Positions 44,050 through 56,954 of a DNA stretch of 57,500 nt are shown in pieces (the first letter of the stretch is position 1; every line of letters begins with the position of its first letter). This DNA comes from Neocallimastix lanati (nom. inval.). Taxonomy: Eukaryota; Neocallimastigomycota; Neocallimastigomycetes; Neocallimastigales; Neocallimastigaceae. The stretch spans positions 1 through 57,500 of the forward strand of contig JACVTC010000215.1 of assembly GCA_016946835.1 (NCBI GenBank), written 5' to 3'. A model generated the notes under the pieces. It saw nothing but the letters and a program-made list of their open reading frames with translations. It was not told where the DNA came from and searched no databases. Position numbers and translations under genes: made by a program.

Positions 44050-44651
44050 TTTCAACCCAAATAGCAAATAAAATTATTAAAGAAAGAATTCAATGAAAAT
44101 CTTGTAGCTTTTAAAAGAAGAAGTTAATGCTAGCATACATATAGCTAGGACATGCCGCTGTTTAAGCTAGAGAACAAAATGAGCAATTAAAAATCACTCA
44201 TGAACAAGAAAAGGAAACACAAGAAAATAAGATTACAGCCTTCCTTAAAGAATTTAATCAAAAGGGTTCTCTACTTGAACAAGAAATATCAAAGCTTAAA
44301 GGTAAACAAAAAAAAATTCTTTAACCTTATGCAATCCATCTTAGGAACAGGACTAGCCTGTAAAAGCGACTTAAAGAACTTAGCAAGCATAAAGATCATT
44401 GATAAATTGGCTAATAGACTTATAGAATATTATGGTAAGTTGGAGGAAACGAAAGATACCGTAATTAAACTTTCCTCCATAAATACTAAGTGTCAGTCAG
44501 AAGCCTTCACAGCTATTAGAAATAAAATTTGATTATGCCCTTAGCGAACATTAATCAAAGTTTGACACTTCTATGAAAAAAAATGAGAAGTTTAACGATA
44601 CCATTAATGCTAACTTAATGGAATCTTTCTTTTTACCTTCTTGGAATAGAT
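44050..44651 (+). pseudogene. Coiled-coil protein pseudogene, family unknown
   Basis: Coding-like sequence spread over several frames. A Lys/Glu-rich start (KLLKKEFNENLVAFK) is followed by a helical segment (ITHEQEKETQENKITAFLKE, 44190-44310). After a shift at an A9 run comes a second frame (44320-44532: MQSILGTGLACKSDLKNL, KLANRLIEYYGKLEE). After another shift comes an end (KNEKFNDTINANLMES, FFLPSWNR) closing with TGA near 44651. Stops are mostly TAA or TAG. Predicted mostly helical. I do not recognise it. It directly abuts the truncated LTR of element A and may come from the same source as the polymerase relic on A's other side; that link is speculative. Confidence 0.5.
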
Positions 44652-45039
44652 GATTTATTTAAATAATTAATATTCATACATTTACATTAGTTATAATATT
44701 TATTGAAAATATTAATTATTATATATTTATTAATAAATAATCCTGTAATTTTTAGAATAGATTTTTGAATATATAAAACTTCATGTGTTTTATTTTATTT
44801 TGACTTTGAAATTGATATTAACATCTAATTAATAATAAATAAAATAACAATAAAATCATTACTAATTATTATATTTTCCTTATTTCTGTGTTATTTATTT
44901 ATTATTAATCAACTACAACCACCTGGTAAGATAAAACTACATTTGTTGTTGAAATTACTATTCTAGAAATGGAAACAGGCTAAGATTAGAAAGATGGGAA
45001 GTACTAGCTGAATTTTTTACTTTTATTTTTGAATGGGCA
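44652..45039. other. Spacer, nothing recognised
   Basis: AT-rich with a few mixed-composition stretches (44925-45030). Possibly further decayed element D-like gag sequence, but no alignment holds. Confidence 0.4.
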
Positions 45040-45265
45040 TTTGTCAAGATTACGATCTTAGTTTTCAATAAGGGTAACAGCCCAATTCATGGCGTTTCCA
45101 TAAAAACGAGAGATTAATATAAATTACTTTTGTTTAATCGTTTACAAATTTTTCTGGTTGGATCATAAAAATTAGATTCATTTTGGCTAGAAATCCTTTG
45201 AAGAATCAACAATCACCTGCAAAACCGTCCTTAAAGGAAGGATTTTCTTAGTTATAGTTGTCCAT
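45040..45265 (-). pseudogene. Decayed gag start, element D family
   Basis: From ATG at 45265 this aligns codon by codon with the first 70 or so codons of element D's ORF (shared [31 protein letters not shown]). It has in-frame stops where D has CAA or CGA and a one-base insertion near 45120. The sequence before the ATG also matches. Most differences are C-to-T or G-to-A. It is inactive. Confidence 0.85.
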
Positions 45266-45390
45266 ATTGAAATGAATAATGTAGAACATAAATTAATGGT
45301 ACTAAGTATAAAGCTGTTCTGATGGAACAGATTACAATTACAATTACACCAAAACAATATTAATAGAGTTTTTATCCTGAATGAGTATAA

Positions 45391-45775
45391 ATTAAAAATA
45401 TTTTGAAATATTTAAATAATGTTAAAAATTATAAATTTTATTATGTTAACAAAGGTAAAATATTAGAATATTCAAATTTTGACTATACTGGCGACTTAAA
45501 TGTGAGAAAACTAAAAACATCAGTACATCTTTATGTATTTAAAAGATATTATGGATAAGTAACATTTTATAATTATTTAAATTAAATTAAACAATTACAA
45601 TTTATTCAGATAATATTACAAGCATAAAATCTATGGAAAATAAGGATTTAAATCCTAAATTGAAGCATATTCCAATTAAATATCATTTCAATTATGATTA
45701 TATTAATAAAAAAAATTATTATTAAATTAAATACATTGAAACTTCAAAAAAATGTTGGCTGCTATTTTAATTATA
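45391..45775 (+). pseudogene. Ty1/copia RNase H relic
   Basis: A plus-strand frame reads ILKYLNNVKNYKFYYVNKG, then ILEYSNFDYTGDL..RK, the copia RNase H start (RYLKGT...YSDADWAGD..RKS pattern). After a stop and a gap comes YSDNITSIKSMENKDLNPKL and KHIPIKYHF, the copia RNase H end (CDNQSAI...KHIDIKYHF pattern). The middle is deleted and stops interrupt it. This is the only Ty1/copia sequence recognised in the window. Identity rests on motif order and spacing. Confidence 0.7.
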
Positions 45776-45826
45776 TTTGTTAATAGAAATAAAAATTAAC
45801 TATGCAAATCGAGTTTTTCATTTCAA

Positions 45827-45906
<80 letters not shown>

Positions 45907-46486
45907 TTAAATAAACTTTAAAAATAAATATTTTAAATAGCTATATAGAATTTAATATATAAACATAAATATATGTTTATATACTTAAAAATATGTAAAT
46001 ATGTGATATAAAACAAATATGTGTAGTAACATATTTGTATATTTAATAATAATTATTAAATATTAAATTTATATCTTTTTGATAATAATTATTTTATTTT
46101 ATTTCAATATGTTATTATTTTAATAATTATAATACTTTAATTCATATAAAATTTATATATTTCTATATATTAGAATATATAATTAATATATTACCTATTT
46201 CTTATAAATAGATTAAATTATTTATATTAGAAATAGAGAACTCCCTTGTAAAATTTTAGGAATTAGAATTATAATTTTAATTGTATGAATATTATAATAT
46301 TATTAATAAATGTTACTAAACAACCATTATTTTAAAAACTCACTGCTTATAAATTATTGCACATAAAAGTCCCGCATATCATATGTAAATTCATGTGAAG
46401 TTAATTTCTTAGAAATATTTTATATGAGTTAATTAAATATAATTAACCAATTACAATTTATTCAGATAAGATTAAAAGCATAAAAT
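45776..46486. other. Low-complexity spacer with a second copia scrap
   Basis: It contains an A run of about 43 followed by (TA)n (45829-45900). The last 45 bp (46440-46486) repeat 45586-45630 (CAATTACAATTTATTCAGATAA...AAGCATAAAAT), so a second small copy of the copia relic lies directly against the TIR at 46487. Segments here (near 46012 and 46385) also resemble segments at 53292 and 53755 beyond the satellite block. Confidence 0.5.
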
Positions 46487-46669
46487 TGAATGTGGTGCAT
46501 TTCACCAATTTTTATAATACAAATTTTCAATACTACATTTATTTTTATTGGCTTGTATAATTTTTTGTTGACGCCATAAAAAATTTTAATACAATTATAT
46601 GTAAAAAAAATAAATGTATAAATAAATAAATAAATAATGTAATAATTAGTAGTTTAAATTAATAAAATA

Positions 46670-49600
46670 AAGTAAATAGTAGAATATTAAAGTCCAGATT
46701 GAAAAAAGTAAAATAAAATAAAATAAAATAAATAGTAGAATATGAATATAAAGTACAGATTGAATCAAATAAAATAAAATAAAATAAATAGTAGAATATG
46801 AATATAAAGTACAAATTGAATAAAATAAAATAAAATAAAATAAATAGTAGAATATGAATATAAAGTACAGATTGAATAAAATAAAATAAAATAAAATAAA
46901 ATATAATAAAAAAAATAAAATAAAATAAGATAAAATAAAATAAATAATTGAAATATGAATATAAAGTACAGATTGAATCAAATAAAATAAAATATAATAA
47001 AAAAAAATAAAATAAAATAAGATAAAATAAAATAAATAATTGAAATATGAATATAAAGTACAGATTGAATCAAATAAAATAAAATATAATAAAATAAAAT
47101 AAAATAAAATAAAATAAATAGTGAAGTAATATAAAAGAGTAAAGTATTAATAAAAATAAAATAAAATAAATAGTGAAGTAATATAAAAGAGTAAAGTATC
47201 AATAAAAATAAAATAAAATAAATAGTAAAGTAATATAAAAGAATAAAGTATTAATAAAAATAAAATAAAATAAAATAAAATAAAATAAATAGTAGAAATA
47301 TAAATATAAAGTACAGATTGAATAAAATAAAATAAAATAAAATAAAATAAATAGTAGAAATATAAATATAAAGTACAGATTGAATAAAATAAAATAAAAT
47401 AAAATAAAATAAAATAAAATAAAATAAGATAAAATAAAATAAAATAAAATAAAATAAAAATAAAATTAAATAAAATAAAATAAAATAAAATAAAATAAAA
47501 TAAAAATAAAATTAAATAAAATAAAATAAAATAAAATAAAATAAAATAAAATAAATAGTAGAATATTAAATATAAAGTACAGATTGAATAAAATAAAATA
47601 AAATAAAATAAAATAAATAGTAGAAATATGAATATAAAGTACAGATTGAATAAAATAAAATATAATATAATAAAAAAAAATAAAATAAAATAAGATAAAA
47701 TAAAATAAATAATTGAAATATGAATATAAAGTACAGATTGAATCAAATAAAATAAAATATAATAAAATAAAATAAAATAAAATAAATAGTGAAGTAATAT
47801 AAAAGAGTAAAATATTAATAAAAATAAAATAAAATAAATAGTAAAGTAATATAAAAGAATAAAGTATTAATAAAAATAAAATAAAATAAAATAAAATAAA
47901 ATAAATAGTAGAAATATAAATATAAAGTACAGATTGAATAAAATAAAATAAAATAAAATAAAATAAAATAAAATAAAATAAGATAAAATAAAATAAAATA
48001 AAATAAAATAAAATAAAAATAAAATTAAATAAAATAAAATAAAATAAAATAAAATAAAATAAAAATAAAATTAAATAAAATAAAATAAAATAAAATAAAA
48101 TAAAATAAATAGTAGAATATTAAATATAAAGTACAGATTGAATAAAATAAAATAAAATAAAATAAAATAAAATAAATAGTAGAAATATGAATATAAAGTA
48201 CAGATTGAATAAAATAAAATAAAATATAATAAAAAAAAATAAAATAAAATAAGATAAAATAAAATAAATAATTGAAATATGAATATAAAGTACAGATTGA
48301 ATCAAATAAAATAAAATATAATAAAATAAAATAAAATAAAATAAATAGTGAAGTAATATAAAAGAGTAAAATATTAATAAAAATAAAATAAAATAAATAG
48401 TGAAGTAATATAAAAGAGTAAAGTATCAATAAAAATAAAATAAAATAAATAGTAAAGTAATATAAAAGAATAAAGTATTAATAAAAATAAAATAAAATAA
48501 AATAAAATAAAATAAATAGTAGAAATATAAATATAAAGTACAGATTGAATAAAATAAAATAAAATAAAATAAAATAAAATAAAATAAATAGTAGAAATAT
48601 GAATATAAAGTACAGATTGAATAAAATAAAATAAAATAAAATAAAATAAAATAAAATAAAATAAGATAAAATAAAATAAAATAAAATAAAATAAAAATAA
48701 AATTAAATAAAATAAAATAAAATAAAATAAAATAAAATAAAAATAAAATTAAATAAAATAAAATAAAATAAAATAAAATAAAATAAAATAAATAGTAGAA
48801 TATTAAATATAAAGTACAGATTGAATAAAATAAAATAAAATAAAATAAAATAAAATAAGATAAAATAAAATAAAATAAAATAAAATAAAATAAAAATAAA
48901 ATTAAATAAAATAAAATAAAATAAAATAAAATAAAATAAAAATAAAATTAAATAAAATAAAATAAAATAAAATAAAATAAAATAAATAGTAGAATATTAA
49001 ATATAAAGTACAGATTGAATAAAATAAAATAAAATAAAATAAAATAAAATAAATAGTAGAAATATGAATATAAAGTACAGATTGAATAAAATAAAATAAA
49101 ATATAATAAAAAAAAATAAAATAAAATAAGATAAAATAAAATAAATAATTGAAATATGAATATAAAGTACAGATTGAATCAAATAAAATAAAATATAATA
49201 AAATAAAATAAAATAAAATAAATAGTGAAGTAATATAAAAGAGTAAAATATTAATAAAAATAAAATAAAATAAATAGTAAAGTAATATAAAAGAATAAAG
49301 TATTAATAAAAATAAAATAAAATAAAATAAAATAAAATATAATAAAAAAAATAAAATAAAATAAGATAAAATAAAATAAATAATTGAAATATGAATATAA
49401 AGTACAGATTGAATCAAATAAAATAAAATATAATAAAAAAAAATAAAATAAAATAAGATAAAATAAAATAAATAATTGAAATATGAATATAAAGTACAGA
49501 TTGAATCAAATAAAATAAAATATAATAAAATAAAATAAAATAAAATAAAATAAATAGTGAAGTAATATAAAAGAGTAAAGTATTAATAAAAATAAAATAA

Positions 49601-52600
49601 AATAAATAGTGAAGTAATATAAAAGAGTAAAGTATCAATAAAAATAAAATAAAATAAATAGTGAAGTAATATAAAAGAGTAAAATATTAATAAAAATAAA
49701 ATAAAATAAATAGTAAAGTAATATAAAAGAATAAAGTATTAATAAAAATAAAATAAAATAAAATAAAATAAAATAAAATAAAATAAATAGTAGAATATTA
49801 AATATAAAGTACAGATTGAATAAAATAAAATAAAATAAAATAAAATAAAATAAATAGTAGAAATATGAATATAAAGTACAGATTGAATAAAATAAAATAA
49901 AATAAAATAAAATAAAATAAATAGTAGAAATATGAATATAAAGTACAGATTGAATAAAATAAAATAAAATATAATAAAAAAAAATAAAATAAAATAAGAT
50001 AAAATAAAATAAATAATTGAAATATGAATATAAAGTACAGATTGAATCAAATAAAATAAAATATAATAAAATAAAATAAAATAAAATAAATAGTGAAGTA
50101 ATATAAAAGAGTAAAATATTAATAAAAATAAAATAAAATAAATAGTGAAGTAATATAAAAGAGTAAAGTATCAATAAAAATAAAATAAAATAAATAGTAA
50201 AGTAATATAAAAGAATAAAGTATTAATAAAAATAAAATAAAATAAAATAAAATAAAATAAATAGTAGAAATATAAATATAAAGTACAGATTGAATAAAAT
50301 AAAATAAAATAAAATAAAATAAAATAAAATAAATAGTAGAAATATAAATATAAAGTACAGATTGAATAAAATAAAATAAAATAAAATAAAATAAAATAAA
50401 ATAAAATAAAATAAGATAAAATAAAATAAAATAAAATAAAATAAAAATAAAATTAAATAAAATAAAATAAAATAAAATAAAATAAAATAAAAATAAAATT
50501 AAATAAAATAAAATAAAATAAAATAAAATAAAATAAAATAAATAGTAGAATATTAAATATAAAGTACAGATTGAATAAAATAAAATAAAATAAAATAAAA
50601 TAAATAGTAGAAATATGAATATAAAGTACAGATTGAATAAAATAAAATATAATATAATAAAAAAAAATAAAATAAAATAAGATAAAATAAAATAAATAAT
50701 TGAAATATGAATATAAAGTACAGATTGAATCAAATAAAATAAAATATAATAAAATAAAATAAAATAAAATAAATAGTGAAGTAATATAAAAGAGTAAAAT
50801 ATTAATAAAAATAAAATAAAATAAATAGTAAAGTAATATAAAAGAATAAAGTATTAATAAAAATAAAATAAAATAAAATAAAATAAAATAAATAGTAGAA
50901 ATATAAATATAAAGTACAGATTGAATAAAATAAAATAAAATAAAATAAAATAAAATAAAATAAATAGTAGAAATATGAATATAAAGTACAGATTGAATAA
51001 AATAAAATAAAATAAAATAAATAATAAAATATGAATATAAAGTCCAGATTAAATAAAATAAAATAAAATAAAATAAAATAAAATAAAATAAAATAAAATA
51101 AAATAAAATAAAATAAAATAAAATAAAATAAATAGTAGAATATAAATATAAGTACTGATTGAATAAAATAAAATAAATAGTAGAATATAAATATAAGTAC
51201 AGATTGAATAAAATAAAATAAAATAAAATAAAATAAAATAAATAGTAGAATATTAAATATAAAGTACAGATTGAATAAAATAAAATAAAATAAAATAAAA
51301 TAATTGAAATATGAATATAAAGTACAGATTGAATCAAATAAAATAAAATATAATAAAATAAAATAAAATAAAATAAAATTAAATAAATAGTGAAGTAATA
51401 TAAAAGAGTAAAGTATTAATAAAAATAAAATAAAATAAATAGTGAAGTAATATAAAAGAGTAAAGTATCAATAAAAATAAAATAAAATAAATAGTAAAGT
51501 AATATAAAAGAATAAAGTATTAATAAAAATAAAATAAAATAAAATAAATAGTAAAGTAATATAAAAAAATAAAGTATTAATAAAAATAAAATAAAATAAA
51601 ATAAAATAAAATAAAATAAATAGTAGAAATATAAATATAAAGTACAGATTGAATAAAATAAAATAAAATAAAATAAAATAAAATAAAATAAAATAAGATA
51701 AAATAAAATAAAATAAAATAAAAATAAAATTAAATAAAATAAAATAAAATAAAATAAAATAAAATAAAATAAAATAAAATAAAATAAAATAAAATAAATA
51801 GTAGAATATTAAATATAAAGTACAGATTGAATAAAATAAAATAAAATAAAATAATTGAAATATGAATATAAAGTAAAGATTGAATCAAATAAAATATAAT
51901 AAAACAAAATAAAATAAAATAAAATAAAATGAAATAAAATAAAATAAAATAAATAGTAGAATATTAAATATAAAGTACAGATTGAATAAAATAAAATAAA
52001 ATAAAATAAAATAATTGAAATATGAATATAAAGTAAAGATTGAATCAAATAAAATATAATAAAACAAAATAAAATAAAATAAAATAAAGTAAAATAAAAT
52101 AAAATAAAATGAAATAAAATAAAATAAAATAAATAGAAGAATATTAAATATAAAGTACAGATTGAATAAAATAAAATAAAATAAAATAAAATAATAATAA
52201 AATATGAATATAAAGTCCAGATTAAATAAAATAAAATAAAATAAAATAAAATAAAATAAATAGTAGAATATAAATATAAGTACTGATTGAATAAAATAAA
52301 ATAAATAGTAGAATATAAATATAAGTACAGATTGAATAAAATAAAATAAAATAAAATAAAATAAAATAAAATAAAATAAAATAAATAGTAGAATATTAAA
52401 TATAAAGTACAGATTGAATAAAATAAAATAAATTATAATAAATTAAAATAAAATAACTAATAAAATAAAATAAATATGTGAATTATAATAAAAATACAAG
52501 TATTAATAAAAATAAAATAAAATAAATATGTGAATTATAATAAATTGTAGGTATCAATAAAAATAAAATAAAATAAATAAATAAGCAGTGAAATAATAAT
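46670..52600. repeat. 5.9-kb satellite array with higher-order repeats
   Basis: (AAAAT)n pentamers are punctuated by at least three longer monomers: AGTAGAATATGAATATAAAGTACAGATTGAAT, ATAATTGAAATATGAATATAAAGTACAGATTGAATC, and AGTGAAGTAATATAAAAGAGTAAAGTATTAAT. Multi-monomer blocks repeat almost exactly; for example 48120-48305 recurs at 48997-49182 (877 bp apart) and 46978-47202 recurs at 49414-49638 (2436 bp apart). The very long minus-strand frames are stop-free simple sequence, not genes. Confidence 0.9.
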
Positions 52601-52865
52601 ATATAATATGATAAAATAAAATAAGATATTGATATGAAATTAATATAAAAACTGAATTTAGTAACAAATAAATGATATAATAAAATAAATGATATAGTAT
52701 ATATATATATGTTAACATGAATTTTATTATAATTTTTATAGTATTTTAAATTTATGTAAATTATTATATTTCCATATAATAAACAAACTATACAGTTAAA
52801 AAATGATATAAAAAATAAGAAAGAATTATTAATTAAACAATATTTTAAGAACATAATCTAAATAT

Positions 52866-52996
52866 TCTTATAATTTTTTTAAAAGAATAAAATTATTGAA
52901 TAATATAAATAATTTTTTTAAAAGAATATATAAAATTATTGAATAATATAAATAATTTTTTTAAAAGAATATATAAAATTATTGAATAATATAAAG
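52866..52996. repeat. Three-copy minisatellite
   Basis: About three tandem copies of a unit near 45 bp built from ATTATTGAATAATATAAA and AATTTTTTTAAAAGAATATA. It lies between the satellite array and the right end of the TIR element. Confidence 0.8.
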
Positions 52997-53288
52997 TGTA
53001 ATAATTGACTATAAAAAAAATTTAATATTTATTATAAAATGTAATAATAATATTATTAATAAAAATTTTCAGAATATGGCGAATGTAAATCATCAATTTT
53101 TTTGAAATATATCACATTTTAAATATTTTTAATAATTATTTTTTCAAAGAAATTATATGTGCCATTTTATAATAATGTTTTAGATATTATATTCATAAAT
53201 AAAATTTTATAAAAAATAATATAAGCCACTTTCCAAAATGAAAATTTATGTAAATTTTATAAAGCCACATTCCGAAACGCACCACCCT

Positions 53289-54225
53289 CAAAACAAATAT
53301 GTGAAGTAACATATTTATATATTTGAATATTTGTATATTCAGATCTTAAATTATAATATAAATTATTATAATAAGATATAAATTTATATTATTATTATAT
53401 TATTTATATTTTGTATATATTATTTTAATTTCTTATATATATTTCATAAATATTAAATTATACTTTTTATTTTAAATTATTAAAGTATATATAATTAATA
53501 TAATAGTTTATATTATTTATATATTATTCATACTAAAATATTATTTATTTATATATATATTATATTTATATATATATTTATTTATAATAATTATATATTA
53601 TTAATACTTTACAGTATAATTCATATTAATTCTTTATTCTTGTTTTTGTTTTTCTTGAGTAGAAATAATATTGTTATAAAATAATAAAATATGAATAAAA
53701 ATTATATAATAACTCAAATACACTTATTAAACCAGCTACAACATAAAGAATATCACATTATTTGTAAATTCATGTGAAAGTTTAATTTTTTATTTTAAAT
53801 CTTATTACTAAGAAATTAGCAAAAATGTTTTAAACGAAACCTAAAATTAATTTTATTAGAAAATTATTTATTTAATTATTAATTTTTATTTTAATTGATA
53901 AAAAAATGAAAAATACATATTAAAACTAATAAAGTAAATAAAATAAAAACATTTATTAATTACAATAATTTATCTAAATTTTAATAATAAAGAATAATTT
54001 TAAAGAAATATTTACATGCTTTTATATTTTTTACTTAATTTTAAACTATTTGATTTATGAATAATAAAAATATAAAAAAAAAAAAAAAAAAAAAAAAAGA
54101 ATTGATATTAAATTAAAGTGTTAATAAAATGAGTTTTAATTTTAATTTTGTATTTAATAGTTATTTAAAAATTGGAATTGAGTCATAAAATAAATAAAAT
54201 ATTAATTATTACTTAAAATAAAGAT
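53289..54225. other. AT-rich spacer
   Basis: No gene seen. Two segments (AAAACAAATATGTG.AGTAACATATTT at 53290 and GTAAATTCATGTGAA at about 53762) repeat segments at 46011 and 46385. It holds an A run near 54074-54098. Confidence 0.5.
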
Positions 54226-54370
54226 GGTTCAAGAGAACACTGAAAATAAACCTATTGTGTAAAGCGACAAATGCGGAATGCCTTTCATATTAATATTGCT
54301 TTGAGAGATGTCGACGTCGAAACATTATGGCAAAGAATCCAATGAGATAGCATTAAATACAATAAATTAA
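54226..54370 (+). other. Unassigned higher-GC island
   Basis: A short stretch of coding-like composition (GCGACAAATGCGGAATGCC, GATGTCGACGTCGAAAC) in A/T surroundings. One frame reads RQMRNAFHINIALRDVDVE then TLWQRIQ before a stop. It is probably a fragment of an old gene or retroelement; no family is recognised. Confidence 0.35.
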
Positions 54371-54429
54371 TAATGAATATTATTTATATAATAATTTCCA
54401 TAATTTTTAATCCTTTCAGTTATCAAATA

Positions 54430-54775
54430 TTTATTTATTTATTATTTATTATTTATTATTTATTATTTATTATTTATTATTTATTATTCAATTATTTATT
54501 ATTTATTATTTATTATTTATTATTTATTATTTATTATTTATTATTTATTATTCAATTATTTATTATTTATTTTTACAATTATTTATTATTTATTATTTAT
54601 TATTTATTATTTATTATTTATTATTTATTATTTATTATTTATTATTTATTATTTATGATTTATTATTTATTATTTATTATTTATTATTTAATTATTTATT
54701 ATTTATTATTTATTATTTATTATTTATTATTTATAATTATTTATTATTTATTAATAAATACTCTTTTTATTATTT
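54430..54775. repeat. (ATTATTT)n microsatellite
   Basis: A heptanucleotide array with a few interruptions (TTCAATT, TTTACAATT). The plus-strand frame rich in Tyr, Leu, Phe and Ile is a product of the repeat. Confidence 0.9.
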
Positions 54776-56291
54776 AATTATTTATTATTCAATTATTTAT
54801 AACAATACTATCAGTTTATTATAAATAAATAATACTTGATAGTATTGATATTAAAAATAAATATAAAATTGTTTTCCAAGTAATAATATATCTAATATTA
54901 AAAAAAAATTAGTTTCAAAGTAATAATATATCAAATATTAAAAAAATTAAACACAGAAAACAATTACTATTAACGAAAAAATTTTTCCTAAATTTTTAAC
55001 TCAAATTTTATTAATATTAGAAATGTATATATTATATATATATTAAATTTATATTATTAATATATGTTTTGTCATTTCTTAATATAAATTTTAAAAAATA
55101 TTAGCAAATAAGATTGATTCATCAATTACTGTAAATAGTAATTTGTAATATTACTTTTTGTATATTATGAATAATATTATAATATATAAAAGTAATTTAA
55201 ATAATTTATTTTTAATTGATGATAACTATTCTACTAAACGTTGAAAGCTTTAAAAAAGAACGTAATACAAAAAGTATATTAGTATTTAAATTAATAATAG
55301 AATAAAATCTGGTACATAGCATATTAAAGTTATATATTATTAATACTATCACAAAATATAATAGAATATATTAAATTTAATAAAATAGTTTAAATCCATT
55401 CCACTCATTTCCATTATTAGAGATTAGTGTTTAGAAACTTTAAAGTTTTTGAACATTAAAAAAAAATTAAAAAAATGAAATTAATAAAAAAAAAAATACA
55501 AATCTTAAATATAAACTTTTTTTTTTTGTATTATATCAAATTTAATGGAATATATTATATTATATGATATTATATTATATTATATTATATTATATGATAT
55601 TATATTATATTATATTATATGATATTATATTATATTATATTATATGATATTTATTTAAATAATATAATAAATGTTTATTTCAATAATAATTGAAATTATT
55701 AATTCAATAGGCCCCATCTTAAATTATTGTTTTTATTACATATTATTAATATTATAAATAATATTATCAAATTTGAATGAATGCTATATATTAAATTTAT
55801 TTATTTATTAAACTTATTTATTTATTTATTTATTATTTATTTATTATTTATTAAATTTATTTATTTACTTTTATGTAACTTAAAAGAATAAATTTTTATT
55901 TTTTTTTAATCTTTTTATTTTCTCCTTTTAAAAAAAAAAAAAAAAAAATTACGTTTAAAAAGAACTATATAATAAAAATAGAGTATTAATTTTTTTTTTT
56001 TTTTATTTGAAATTTTGGATAGTTAAAATCTTATTTTAATAACTAAAAAAAAAAAAAAAAAAAGAATTGAAGTAATTATTTATATAGATATTTAAGTTTA
56101 AAGTTTAATAAATAAAAAAAAATAAATTATATAATTATTACTAAAATAAAAGTTATTTATAATAAATAAAGAAAATAGAAATAATTATAAAAAAATAATT
56201 TTTAATAAAATTAAAAATTAAAAATTATTATTAAAATAAATAAAAATAACAATAAATTAAAAAAAAAAATATAAGAAAACAAGTTATAAAA
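54776..56291. other. AT-rich intergenic DNA upstream of the TLC gene
   Basis: Nothing coding. A (TATAT)n array with regular ATGAT variants lies at about 55548-55650, and ATTT repeats near 55798-55868. The promoter of the gene at 56292 must be in the right part; no element can be singled out. Confidence 0.55.
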
Positions 56292-56918
56292 ATGGTTGAG
56301 GCTAAAAGTGACAAAAACTCAAAAAGTGTTAAAAAAGATGACACCTTAATTAAACGTTTAATGAAAACAAATTCAACTCGTGATGGTATATTTCTTTTTA
56401 TGGCTATTTTTGTTATCTTACCAATTGGTCTTCTATTCATTTTAAAATCTTATCTTTTATATAAAGAACGTAAAGATTTCGTAAAAACACATGAAGGTGT
56501 AAGTAAACATTATTGAATAAATTTCCAAATGTTAATTAAAATATATTATAGAACATTTAAAAATAATAATGAAGAATTAACATATATGATTTGTTTGTAA
56601 TTATATTATATATATAAATTAGTTCCAATACACTCCAGATATTAAAGATTTTGGACTTGGTATTTTATCTTTTATCATAATTTATTTAGTTCGTGTTAAT
56701 TCAATTAAATATATTTTCGATAGTAGAGCTGAAAAAACAGTTATTGATTTCCCTTCTGAAGAATTAAGAAAGAAAAAACTTGAAAAAGTAAATAAATTTT
56801 AGTCATTAGAATATTTTTTTTTAAATGATATAATATATAATATCACAAATATAAAAAAAAAAAAATAAAAATATATATATATATTAAATATGTATTTTTG
56901 TTATTATTTTTAATATAT

Positions 56919-56954
<36 letters not shown>

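Larger units (their letters stand above)
46487..53288. mobile_element. Satellite-filled TIR element, 6.8 kb
   Basis: The left end reads GAATGTGGTGCATTTCACC. The right end, reverse-complemented, reads GAGGGTGGTGCGTTTCGG. The left 150 bp match the inverted end at 6720-6882. The right end shares the subterminal TTATGTAAATTTT with the 1542 and 13984 elements. Between the ends is almost only satellite. No transposase is visible. Whether the whole block moved as a unit or the array grew inside a small element cannot be decided here. Confidence 0.55.

Noticed and set aside
46646-52067. Many long minus-strand open frames (up to 294 codons) rich in Phe, Ile, Leu and Tyr
   Set aside because: They arise because TTTTA pentamers and the satellite monomers lack stops in some frames; the frames repeat with the monomers and have no protein-like composition.
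54373-54777. 134-codon Tyr/Leu/Ile/Phe frame
   Set aside because: Direct translation of the ATTATTT heptamer array.
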